Part shown: positions 29,329 to 37,845 of the stretch, piece after piece | Layout: the number at the start of each line of letters is the position of its first letter | Position numbering within the stretch: position 1 is the first letter of the stretch | Origin: Planctomycetota bacterium | GTDB lineage: Bacteria > Planctomycetota > UBA1135 > GCA-002686595 | Direction of reading: 5' to 3' | DNA length: 49,310 nt | Assembly (NCBI GenBank): GCA_028823395.1 | Contig: JAPKBO010000005.1 | Location: 1 to 49,310 of the forward strand | Made by a program: the position numbers and the translations under genes | Notes under the pieces: generated by a model | Told to the model about the DNA's origin: nothing | Database searches by the model: none | The model's input: only the letters and a program-made list of their open reading frames with translations

Positions 29329-31860
29329 GTGTCCACTCAGCAGTTGTCCACCCGGCTCCACCAGGGAGCACCCGGTAGGCCGCTGCGAGCCAGGCTCAGT
29401 CGCGGAACGGGCTTGGGTGTTTTGCCGCTGCTGACGGCCCTCGGCCTATTTGCGTGGGCACCCTTTGGTTTCGCCCAGCAAGCGAACCCGGCACAAGCGG
29501 AATTGACCGCGTTCGTCCGTACACTTTCGGCATTACGCGCCGGGGAAGGGGTTGAAGACGATCACGCCGGTCGACTGCTCCAGCAGGCGGAGAGCCTGTG
29601 TGTGGACTTCGCGCGCTGCGATACGTTGGCTGTAGCCCGGTACTACTTGCGCCTCACTCCGGGCCAGCGAGCTCAAGGGTTGGAAGCCGAACAGACCTTC
29701 TTGACGCTCCGTAAGACCTTCCAGACCCTACGCACCCGGTACGAGCAGTCGAATCAAGAGCTCCCGGGAACGAACCCCGACTGGCAAGAGGAGGTCCGCA
29801 CCCTGTGTGCCGGATTGGAACACCTGGCCGCCCAAGTCGAGAACCGTCAGGACGTAGTTCCAGCTGCCCAGAGCTACGCTCTTCTAGCACGCGTAGAACT
29901 CCACGAATTAGAACAGGCGCTCGATCTATCTGACGCCCGGCGACAGGCACTGCCCGGCCTTATCTCAGACCACATCGAACGCAGTCTGCTGCTCTTCGAA
30001 CGCGCCGGGCAGGTCACCCCGCGACTCGAACCTCTTTGGCTCCGCGGCCGTCTGGCCCGAGCTCGCGCAGAGCACGAACGGGCGCGCGAGGTCTTCGAAG
30101 ATTGCCTGCGCCTCGCGCGAGACGTCGGCCGCTTCGAGTACCAGGAACGCGCGCTCTCCGGCCTGGTGGATCTGGCCAAGGATGCGGGCAACCTGAGGGA
30201 TGTTGACGAGCATCTGGCCACCTGGGCCAGCCTGACCTCTCCTAGTGAGAGCTGGCCCCTGGCACGAGAGCACGCCGCGCGCCTCCTGGCCGATGACCGC
30301 GCAGAGTCGGCCCTGGCATTTCTCGCAGGCCATAAGCCCAAGCACGCCGGCGATCAACCTCAGTGGCATGGCATGCTGGCAGTGACCTACCTGCGCACCG
30401 GCGACCTGACCTCCGCACGCCGCGAGGTTCAGGCCCTTGGTAGCGAAGCAAGCGAATTCAATGCTCTGGCCAGAGCGGCCCTGGCCATGGCCGAGGGCAC
30501 ACCCGACCAGGTGCGCACCCTGCTTGCCGATTCTGACCAGCGGGCGAAGTGGTCCCCCCAAGGCCAAGTAGAAGCAGCCTCCCTCATGGGCGAGAGTTGG
30601 CTCGCTTCTGGGCAGCCCGCCCTGGCGCTGCCCTACCTGGAGAGCGCCTTAGACGCGGCTCGTCGAAAGGCGAGCCAGGTGCAGGATCAAGCGGGCAGCA
30701 TTGTCGGCGAGTGGGTTGGCATTCACACCCTGACCCTTTTGGCCCGGGCACACGCCGAACTGGGAGACCCGCTCAACGCAGCACGGGTCATCGAGGACAA
30801 TCAATCCCGTCGGCTGCGGCCCACCGGCGCGCGGATCACGATCGAAGAGTTGCGCGCCTGGGCTGCCCGCTTCGATCTGGGCCTTGTGACGTTTGCCGTG
30901 GGAGCTGACTCCACGGTGGTGGTCTGGGTTGATGCCAACGGAAGAGCTGGGGCCAGCTCGCAGCCACTTGGCCGACGCAGCCTAGAAGGAGCCGTGCGCA
31001 GGTTGCGCGAGGCCGTTGTCGCTGGTGACCTGCCGCGGGCAGAGGTTCTGGGACAGGAGATAGGCGCGGCCTTGTTGCCTGTGGAGCTACGCGACCACCT
31101 CAGATCTGCGGGCGTGGGTGCTCGCGCTCTCTTCCTCTTGCACGGCCCCCTTGAGGCTCTACCCCTCAGCCTGCTCGGAGTGGATGGATCCTGGCTCGAC
31201 GATCTGCTGACCCCTCTGGTTCTCCCTGGCCTGCCCCTGGGGGAGGCGGCGGAACCGCTCGCGGTGGATACTCCCTGGACCTTGATGGGCAGCCCCCTCG
31301 GGAGTGAAGAGCGTGTTCCTCTCCTGCCCGGTGCAGCGCTTGAGCTTGCTCATCTTGGGCGCATGCACCCGACCGCCAACCTGCTAACCGGCACCGCATT
31401 TGTGCGCCCCGCCCTTGAGGCCGCCATGGCGAGCGGCCGGCCCCTTCACCTGGCAACGCACCTGGTACCGGCACCTGGCTGCTCGGAGGGTCGCCTGGCA
31501 CCTGTGGGACTGTTGCTCTCCGGGGGCGACGTGCTTTGCCCCGAACAGATCTTGAGCAGGGCCCCACGTCTGCCGCTTGTGGTCCTGGCTGCATGCGAAA
31601 CTGCTGGCGGCCGAACGATCGACGCTGAAGGGTCCCACGGTGTGGCGCGAGCATTCCTGGAAGCTGGCACTCGCAACCTCCTCGTGACGCTCTGGCCCAT
31701 TTCGGACTCCGCAGCCCAGACGTTTGCTCTGGCCTACCACGAGAGCCTAAGGGCAGGTGTCCCCCCGGCAGGAGCCGCTCAGGAAGCGCGCAAACATCTG
31801 CGCTCCTTGGGTCACGGCCCCCAGGACTGGGCTGCATTCCGCGCAATGGGCCGCGAATAG
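29329..31860 (+). CDS. Exported TPR-CHAT domain protein (putative caspase-like cysteine protease)
   Basis: CHAT motifs LHLATHLVP (His711), LVVLAACETAGG (Cys756), GVARAFLEAGTRNLLVTLWPISD; helical TPR-like middle; N-terminal hydrophobic segment LGVLPLLTALGLFAWAPFGFAQQA. Confidence 0.9.
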   Translation: MSTQQLSTRLHQGAPGRPLRARLSRGTGLGVLPLLTALGLFAWAPFGFAQQANPAQAELTAFVRTLSALRAGEGVEDDHAGRLLQQAESLCVDFARCDTLAVARYYLRLTPGQRAQGLEAEQTFLTLRKTFQTLRTRYEQSNQELPGTNPDWQEEVRTLCAGLEHLAAQVENRQDVVPAAQSYALLARVELHELEQALDLSDARRQALPGLISDHIERSLLLFERAGQVTPRLEPLWLRGRLARARAEHERAREVFEDCLRLARDVGRFEYQERALSGLVDLAKDAGNLRDVDEHLATWASLTSPSESWPLAREHAARLLADDRAESALAFLAGHKPKHAGDQPQWHGMLAVTYLRTGDLTSARREVQALGSEASEFNALARAALAMAEGTPDQVRTLLADSDQRAKWSPQGQVEAASLMGESWLASGQPALALPYLESALDAARRKASQVQDQAGSIVGEWVGIHTLTLLARAHAELGDPLNAARVIEDNQSRRLRPTGARITIEELRAWAARFDLGLVTFAVGADSTVVVWVDANGRAGASSQPLGRRSLEGAVRRLREAVVAGDLPRAEVLGQEIGAALLPVELRDHLRSAGVGARALFLLHGPLEALPLSLLGVDGSWLDDLLTPLVLPGLPLGEAAEPLAVDTPWTLMGSPLGSEERVPLLPGAALELAHLGRMHPTANLLTGTAFVRPALEAAMASGRPLHLATHLVPAPGCSEGRLAPVGLLLSGGDVLCPEQILSRAPRLPLVVLAACETAGGRTIDAEGSHGVARAFLEAGTRNLLVTLWPISDSAAQTFALAYHESLRAGVPPAGAAQEARKHLRSLGHGPQDWAAFRAMGRE

Positions 31861-31981
31861 TCCCTCTGGGGGGCAGTGTGGAATGATTTTCCGTTTCTAG
31901 GCCCTGGGGACTAAAGCTAGCCCCACGCCGGATCCGATAGAGGGGGGGTCAACGGACAACAACCGCTGACAGGAGTGAGAC

Positions 31982-32560
31982 ATGTTCACAACCGCCCTCT
32001 GCGCCGCCCTCTTCATCCAAATCCCCACCCCCTGCGACTTGCCCGAAGGTCTCGAGCAGGCCCAAGTGGAGATGCTGATCCAGGTAAACGAGAACCACTT
32101 CGCCATTCACAACCTCTCCTCCCTACCCCAGGTCCTGGTGGTTGGAGAAGAGGAGCTAGGTGCCACGGGCGCTGCACGGGTCGAGCCCGGCGAGTCCTTG
32201 ATCTACCCCTTCCCGCGCGGCGCTGCCGATGCCCTTTTGTTCGACGTCATCGCCTTGGCATCGGACACCTGGCGCAACACCGGCGCCCTGGAAGTCGCTC
32301 GTGTCCGCCAAGCCGATGGAGGATCCCTTTGGATCCAAAACGCCCAGAGCTTCTCCCTGGGTTGGACGAGTGAACGAGGAGAACTGAAACACGAGCGGCC
32401 CGTAACGGGCCTCTTGCCAGCGGCCTTGATTGCCGCCCATTCCGGACTGCAGGACTATGAGGCATTGGCCAGCGCGCACGTGCCTGTCCCTATCCCGGTG
32501 GACGACAAGAAAGGTGGCGGACCTCCCGTTGTGGAGGACGAAGTGTTGCCTCCGGTGTGA
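31982..32560 (+). CDS. Hypothetical protein downstream of the CHAT gene
   Basis: 192-aa ORF, ATG 31982, co-directional with 27606-31860; short hydrophobic N-terminus (TTALCAALFIQI). Confidence 0.65.
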   Translation: MFTTALCAALFIQIPTPCDLPEGLEQAQVEMLIQVNENHFAIHNLSSLPQVLVVGEEELGATGAARVEPGESLIYPFPRGAADALLFDVIALASDTWRNTGALEVARVRQADGGSLWIQNAQSFSLGWTSERGELKHERPVTGLLPAALIAAHSGLQDYEALASAHVPVPIPVDDKKGGGPPVVEDEVLPPV

Positions 32561-32607
32561 GGACCGGAGAGCGACTAAAAGAAGAAGTATCGCCAGAAGA
32601 GAGACGG

Positions 32608-32643
32608 AAAGAGAGGACGCTTTGGCGGCCTCTCTTTTCGTTT
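32608..32643 (+). terminator. Putative intrinsic terminator
   Basis: Perfect 9-bp stem AAAGAGAGG..CCTCTCTTT (32608-32616 / 32629-32637) followed by TCGTTT, after the 32560 stop. Confidence 0.6.
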
Positions 32644-32804
32644 GTATGGAACTCGACTCTGGACACGGGCCCCTGAAAGCTTGAACCACAGTCGACACCC
32701 ACCTCCGGGCCCCCGGCCACCCAGGGGATACACCCCAAGAAGACCCCCCACACCCGCACCGGTTTCACGGATTCCGTGAGAAATAGGCTTCCAAGCGGAT
32801 CGGT

Positions 32805-34115
32805 CTAGAGCAGCGGGCGCAGGTCCTGCTTGCGCACCGGACCGGCAACCGACAGGCAGCACTTGTCGGGGTACAGGTGCTGATTGGCGACGCGCTGGAC
32901 GTCTTCAGCCGTCACGGTCGCAATCTCCTTGGGGAGAGTCTCGAGCACGTCGTCAGGCAGAGAGTGCAATTCCGAGGCCACCAGGAAGGCCGCCCGCCGA
33001 CTGGCCCGCTCAAATCCCAAGGCAAAGGAGCCCACGACGAAATCCTTGGCAACCTTCAGCTCTTCCTCCCCCACCACTTCATCCCGAATGCGATGAATTT
33101 CGCGCATGAATCCCTGCACCGCGGTCGGTAGATGCTGGGGCGAAGTGCCGATGTAGGCCCGGAAGATCCCCGGATAAGTGCCCGCGCTTGAGTGGATATC
33201 GGCCTCCACCGAATAGGCCAGTCCCAGCTCATCCCGTAGCCGACGCGTGATGCGATTGGTGAACCCGGGCCCCGTGCCCAACACGTGATCCATCACAGTC
33301 AAGGCAGCGTAGTCCGGGTCGGCACGCTTGATGCCCAAGTGGCCGAGGTATACGTGGACCTGCTCGCGCTTGCGGTGGAACGCGTCCACGCGCACCCCAC
33401 GCTTGGGAAACCGCAGGGGCTCGACCTTGAATGGTCTTCCCTTCTTCCAGGAACGCAGGAGGCGATTCAACTTCCGGCGTACCTTCTCGGGATCTACATC
33501 ACCGCACACGGCGATCAGCGCACGCTCGGGGCGCCAGTGCCGCTTTCGATGGCGGCGCAGATCGGCCGGAGTAATGGAGGACAGACTCTCCACGGTTCCG
33601 GACACGGACTGGCCCAGCCAGTTCTTGCCATAGACCAATGTCCTGAATCGACTCGCCGCTTGTGCGTGGGGATCTGCCGCATGGGCTTCCATGCGTGCGA
33701 GAATGCGCTGCTGCTGGCGCTTGACTGGCCCGGCTGGATAGGCCGCACCCAGCAAGACCTCCGCCATTGTGTCGAGGAGCAGTCCCCACGAGTCGCCCTG
33801 AATCGCGCCCGAGAGGCCCGACGCGTCTCCGCGAACCCCGCCGCCCGCAGGCTCGAGCAGCGAAGCCAGACCCATTTCGTCGTGCAGATCCGTCCCCTGA
33901 TCAGCCAGCGTCCCCGTGAGGAATGCCGTGCCCTCCTTGCCGAGCGCATCCTGGCTACGGCCTCCACGCACGTGCACGTGCACCGCAGTGATGGGAGCGC
34001 CCGGACGAGCCGAGACCACGAGTTTGGCCCCACAGTCGAGCTCGAAGCGAGCCCGGGGAAGGGTCACTACCGGGACCTGTCCCCTGCCCGCTGCCAGATC
34101 CGTGAAAGAGCTCAT
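32805..34115 (-). CDS. M16-family peptidase-like protein, apparently lacking the HxxEH zinc site
   Basis: M16-like C-terminal motifs (GTGPGFTNRITRRLRDELGLAYSVEADIHSSAGTYPGIFRAYIGTSPQH); the HxxEH position reads GKEGTAFLTGTLADQGT. Confidence 0.85.
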   Translation of the reverse strand: MSSFTDLAAGRGQVPVVTLPRARFELDCGAKLVVSARPGAPITAVHVHVRGGRSQDALGKEGTAFLTGTLADQGTDLHDEMGLASLLEPAGGGVRGDASGLSGAIQGDSWGLLLDTMAEVLLGAAYPAGPVKRQQQRILARMEAHAADPHAQAASRFRTLVYGKNWLGQSVSGTVESLSSITPADLRRHRKRHWRPERALIAVCGDVDPEKVRRKLNRLLRSWKKGRPFKVEPLRFPKRGVRVDAFHRKREQVHVYLGHLGIKRADPDYAALTVMDHVLGTGPGFTNRITRRLRDELGLAYSVEADIHSSAGTYPGIFRAYIGTSPQHLPTAVQGFMREIHRIRDEVVGEEELKVAKDFVVGSFALGFERASRRAAFLVASELHSLPDDVLETLPKEIATVTAEDVQRVANQHLYPDKCCLSVAGPVRKQDLRPLL

Positions 34116-35398
34116 GCCTTATTCTCCGCATCCGCGCCGCCGGGAAGGCTCCACCCCACAACCCGGCGCTGACTGCCGAGGTACTCCCGTACGACACTCC
34201 GCAGGGCATTGGCTGTGACCTTCTTACGCCGCTCGGAGAGTTCCAAGGTCAAGGTCCAGTCCGCATCCATGGCATAACCACCGATGTGCTCCGCCAGATC
34301 GCTGACCGTTTCCCCCTCGGCCGCTGCTCCAGCGATGAGGAGGGCCTTAGCACGCTTCATTTCCGCAGGGCGCACCAAGTGCTCATGCAGTTGGCCGAGT
34401 TCGGCATCGATCGCACTCTCCAAATCCGCAGGATTCACTCCCGGTGCGGCTTCGGCGTACAGCCAAAACGCGCCACCTTCCGCGCGTGTGTCATTGCTGG
34501 TGCTGATGGAGGTGGCGAGGCCCTTTTCTAACACCAGACTGCGGTACATGCGCGAGAGCCGGCCCGCGGTGAGGATGGTGGTCAGCACGTCGAATGCAAA
34601 ATCCACATCCGTTCCCACAGCCGTCGTGGGCCAGGCCATGATCATGCGGGCCGTGGGATCGTCCCAAGACAGCTGCACACGACACTCACCGTCCGGCTCG
34701 GGTGGTGCGGGCCGGTAGGGCGCGGCATCGGAATCAAAGTCGCCCTGCAGGCCACCCAGGTGCTTGCGCACCTGCTTCAGGGCAGAGCTCGGGTTCAAAT
34801 CACCGCAAAGTACGACGGTGGCATTGGCGGGTTGATAGAAGCGGGAGTAGTACTCGCGCATCTCGGCAGGACCGGCGCGATGCAGAATATCGGCGTACCC
34901 AATCACCGGTCGCCCGTAAGGATGGCGCCCAAAAAGGATCTCCTGCACGGCACGAGATAGGCGCCTCCAGGGGTCATCGAGACCCATGGCCAATTCCTCC
35001 AGCACGACAGCCTTCTCCGCTTCGAACTCAGCAGGATCCAACAGCAGGCCTTGCATGCGATCCGCTTCGATTTTCAGCGCACTCTCCCAACGATCGGAAG
35101 CCAACTCAAACCAATAGGCCGTGTGGTCCGGGGTGGTGAAGGCGTTGTTGGAGCCGCCGAGGCAAGTGGTGATGCGGTCCACCTCGCCCTTGCCGAGTTG
35201 CGCGGTGCCTTTGAACATCATGTGCTCGAGAAAGTGGGACAAGCCCGCTTCCTCCGGCTTCTCGTGACATGAGCCAACGCGATAAAAAATCATCGCGGCC
35301 ACAACTGGGTCCAGGTGGCGCTCCGCAATCAAAACCCGCAGGCCGTTGCGCAGTCGGTGCTCGGAAATCGTGGCACCACACAGGGAGCCCTTACTCAT
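34112..35398 (-). CDS. M16-family zinc metallopeptidase
   Basis: AGLSHFLEHMMFKGT (HxxEH); KAVVLEELAMGLDDP (downstream Glu); start ATG 35398; 4-nt overlap with the second M16 gene. Confidence 0.93.
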   Translation of the reverse strand: MSKGSLCGATISEHRLRNGLRVLIAERHLDPVVAAMIFYRVGSCHEKPEEAGLSHFLEHMMFKGTAQLGKGEVDRITTCLGGSNNAFTTPDHTAYWFELASDRWESALKIEADRMQGLLLDPAEFEAEKAVVLEELAMGLDDPWRRLSRAVQEILFGRHPYGRPVIGYADILHRAGPAEMREYYSRFYQPANATVVLCGDLNPSSALKQVRKHLGGLQGDFDSDAAPYRPAPPEPDGECRVQLSWDDPTARMIMAWPTTAVGTDVDFAFDVLTTILTAGRLSRMYRSLVLEKGLATSISTSNDTRAEGGAFWLYAEAAPGVNPADLESAIDAELGQLHEHLVRPAEMKRAKALLIAGAAAEGETVSDLAEHIGGYAMDADWTLTLELSERRKKVTANALRSVVREYLGSQRRVVGWSLPGGADAENKA

Positions 35399-35424
35399 TG
35401 TCTTGGTCTGGGCGCGGTTCAAGA

Positions 35425-36726
35425 TCAACGTCCCCTACGCCCGCGCTCACCGGACGCCCCACGCCGGGCTCCACCCCGGCCTCGGGGTCCACCACCACCT
35501 CGGGGGCCACCACGACCTCGTGGGCCGCCACGACCGCGGGGTCCACCACGACCTCGTAGACCGCCACCACCACGGCGTCTGGATCCACCCGTGCTGCGAC
35601 GTGAACTGCTGCTCCTACGGGATTCGCCCTCATCACGCCGGGGCTCGTCCTCGCTTACCGATTCCGTCCGAGGGCGGTAGCCGCGGGGTGATCCCCCTCG
35701 CGAGGGCCCCTCGGGGGTCCACTCATCCTCCAACTCCTCGGCTGATTCCAAACGTGCAACCTGCCGGCGGCGCGGTGTATCCAAAGGTTCAAGGGCCTGC
35801 TCCTCGTCTGCCAAGTCGAGCAACCCCTCCACCTCTTCCCGAGAGAGCGGACGCCACTTGCCGGCGCGCAGACCACGGGCACTCAAGGGCCCGATATCCA
35901 CCCTCGCCAGGCCCACAACCTTGAAGCCGACGTCCGCAAATACACGACGCACTTCCCGGTTGCGCCCTTCGCGCAGGGTCACGAGCAGTACGGAAGAAGA
36001 TGCGGACCGGCGACGAATCAAGATGCGCGCACCGCCGGTACGGCCATCTGAGAGGTACACGCCCTCGCGCACCTTCTGGATGGCTTCGTCGTGAATGCGT
36101 CCGTGCAAAGTAACGCGGTAGGTCTTGGGGACTCCGTAACGCGGGTGAGCCACGCGTTGGGCAAAATCACCATCGTTGGTGAGCAGGATCAGGCCCGTGC
36201 TCTCCTCGTCCAAGCGCCCCACGCTGTAGATGCGACCCTTATCGGGGTCGGTGATCAGATCAATGGCGCGCGGGCGGCTCTCACTGCGCTCGTTGGTGCA
36301 GAGCACCCCCGCAGGCTTGTTCAAAACGTAATAGCGACGCGAGGCCCCCTCCGGGCGCAGCGGCGTGCCATCCACTTCGACCGTCTGCTCGAAGGGATTG
36401 ACCTTTGTGCCCAACTCGGACACGGGCATGCCATCTACGGTGACCTTGCCCTGTTCGATCAGGACGTCACAGGCACGGCGTGAGGCCACGCCGTGATCGG
36501 CAAGATACTTGTTGAGCCGCACCAGCGGGTCGGCTGACGCCGACTCATGTGCAGAGGAAGAGCTGGCCGCCGGCCGGCGTACGCTCACCTTGCGGGGCCC
36601 GCCTCTGGCTCCACGCCCACGCCCTCGACCGCCACGAGCACCGCCGCTCGAGCGGCGCGAACTCGCACCACGGGTTCCCGATCCTGTTCTTGACGATCGT
36701 CGCGATCCTTCTCTTCGTCCACGCAC
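35425..36726 (-). CDS. Pseudouridine synthase (RluB/RsuA-like, S4 domain) with RG-rich N- and C-terminal tails
   Basis: S4: VRLNKYLADHGVASRRACDVLIEQGKVTVDG; YYVLNKPAGVLCTN; SVGRLDEESTGLILLTNDGDFAQRVAHPRYGVPKTYRV; GRNREVRRVFADVG; GTG start. Confidence 0.93.
   Translation of the reverse strand: MRGRREGSRRSSRTGSGTRGASSRRSSGGARGGRGRGRGARGGPRKVSVRRPAASSSSAHESASADPLVRLNKYLADHGVASRRACDVLIEQGKVTVDGMPVSELGTKVNPFEQTVEVDGTPLRPEGASRRYYVLNKPAGVLCTNERSESRPRAIDLITDPDKGRIYSVGRLDEESTGLILLTNDGDFAQRVAHPRYGVPKTYRVTLHGRIHDEAIQKVREGVYLSDGRTGGARILIRRRSASSSVLLVTLREGRNREVRRVFADVGFKVVGLARVDIGPLSARGLRAGKWRPLSREEVEGLLDLADEEQALEPLDTPRRRQVARLESAEELEDEWTPEGPSRGGSPRGYRPRTESVSEDEPRRDEGESRRSSSSRRSTGGSRRRGGGGLRGRGGPRGRGGPRGRGGPRGGGGPRGRGGARRGASGERGRRGR
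35440..35580. repeat. Low-complexity tandem repeat encoding the RGG tail of the pseudouridine synthase
   Basis: Iterated CCACGACCTCGGGGTCCACCACGACC-like units encoding RGGPRGRGGPRGRGGPRGGGGPRGRGG on the minus strand. Confidence 0.75.
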
Positions 36727-36743
36727 TCTGATGTACTCCTGGT

Positions 36744-37733
36744 TCAGGCGCGTGCCTCCACGCGCAGCAATTCCAAATCCCCATCGGATTCAGTGATCGA
36801 ATAATTTTCCGAATCCGCAGGGAGAAGCCAGGCATCGCCAGCTTCCATGCGGCAGGCCTCGTTCTTGCCCACCCGCAGAGCACCACTGCCTGCGAGGACA
36901 ACGTAGACCCATGCACGCCCCTGCGTATTGTTCTGGTAGTCCTCAAGGACCTGCAGCCACTGAACGCCGAAGGGGCCCTCTTCCAGGAGGGGCACTATGG
37001 GATTCACTGCGGCCTCATCCGTTGCACGAGCCCGTATGGGCCCCGATGCTTGGCGCCCGAAAGCGATGGCCTGCAAGGCCTCCTCACGATGCAGCTGCCG
37101 AGTCTTGCCGTCCAGACCCACTCGATCCCAGTCGTGAGCTCGATAGGTGGTGTCCGAATTCTGTTGGATTTCCACCAAGGTCAAGCCCGCACCGATTGAG
37201 TGGAGTGTCCCTGCGGGTACGTGAAAGAAGTCGCCGGGCTTTGGGCTAAAGCTCTGCAAGAGGTCAAGCACATCACCGTTCGCACTCGCGTCCGCAAAGG
37301 CTGCGGCATCCACGCCGTCTCGCAAACCCAGATACAGAACACTCCCCGGCTCAGCATCACAAATGTACCAGCACTCGGCCTTGGGTTCGGATCCCAGGCG
37401 TTTGGCCAGACCCTCACCGGGATGAACCTGCAAGGAAAGTAACTCCGCTGTATCAAGCCACTTGATGATGAGGGGGAAGCCACCGCTGGAGGACGGAGCA
37501 GACTCGCCCAACAGCGCAGCTTCCTCGGACAGCATGAGCCCGTTTAGCGTCCGGCCCGCCAGAGGCCCTTCGGCCACGGTAGAAGCCTGCTCGGGACGAT
37601 CACATAGCAACCAAGCCTCACCCGTTTGGGAAGGCCAAGTGAGCCCCCCACGCAATCGGTGTTGGAGGCGTTCGCCACCCCAGACGCGCCTAAAGGCCTG
37701 GGGCTCGAATCGAAGGGCTTGCTGCAGAGACAT
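36744..37733 (-). CDS. manA: Mannose-6-phosphate isomerase, class I
   Basis: RRVWGGERL; LSLQVHPGEG; KAECWYI; GDFFHVPAGTLHSIGAGLTLVEIQQNSDTTYRAHDWDRVG. Confidence 0.9.
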   Translation of the reverse strand: MSLQQALRFEPQAFRRVWGGERLQHRLRGGLTWPSQTGEAWLLCDRPEQASTVAEGPLAGRTLNGLMLSEEAALLGESAPSSSGGFPLIIKWLDTAELLSLQVHPGEGLAKRLGSEPKAECWYICDAEPGSVLYLGLRDGVDAAAFADASANGDVLDLLQSFSPKPGDFFHVPAGTLHSIGAGLTLVEIQQNSDTTYRAHDWDRVGLDGKTRQLHREEALQAIAFGRQASGPIRARATDEAAVNPIVPLLEEGPFGVQWLQVLEDYQNNTQGRAWVYVVLAGSGALRVGKNEACRMEAGDAWLLPADSENYSITESDGDLELLRVEARA

Positions 37734-37845
37734 GGGTCAAGGACGGACGGAACGGCCCAAGAGAATAGCGTCCCCTGCCGAGGGGCGACCCCTGGAGGCA
37801 GAAACCCGTGAATATGGTCGTAGAAAGAGAGGCCTAAACGCTCGC

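Noticed and set aside
27606-31860. TPR-CHAT plus sigma as part of a type III-E CRISPR locus
   Set aside because: No Cas7-11, no repeat array and no Csx30/31-like gene seen in the window; only the conceptual analogy is kept.
32763-32782. Hairpin TTTCACGG-ATT-CCGTGAGAAA near the convergent gene ends
   Set aside because: Real inverted repeat but no U-tract on either strand; not called as a terminator.
33285-34172. 295-aa plus-strand ORF
   Set aside because: Antisense to the M16 gene; no domain evidence.
35440-35580. Tandem repeats that could suggest a CRISPR or VNTR locus
   Set aside because: Short imperfect units with no spacers, fully explained by coding for an RGG tail; not CRISPR.
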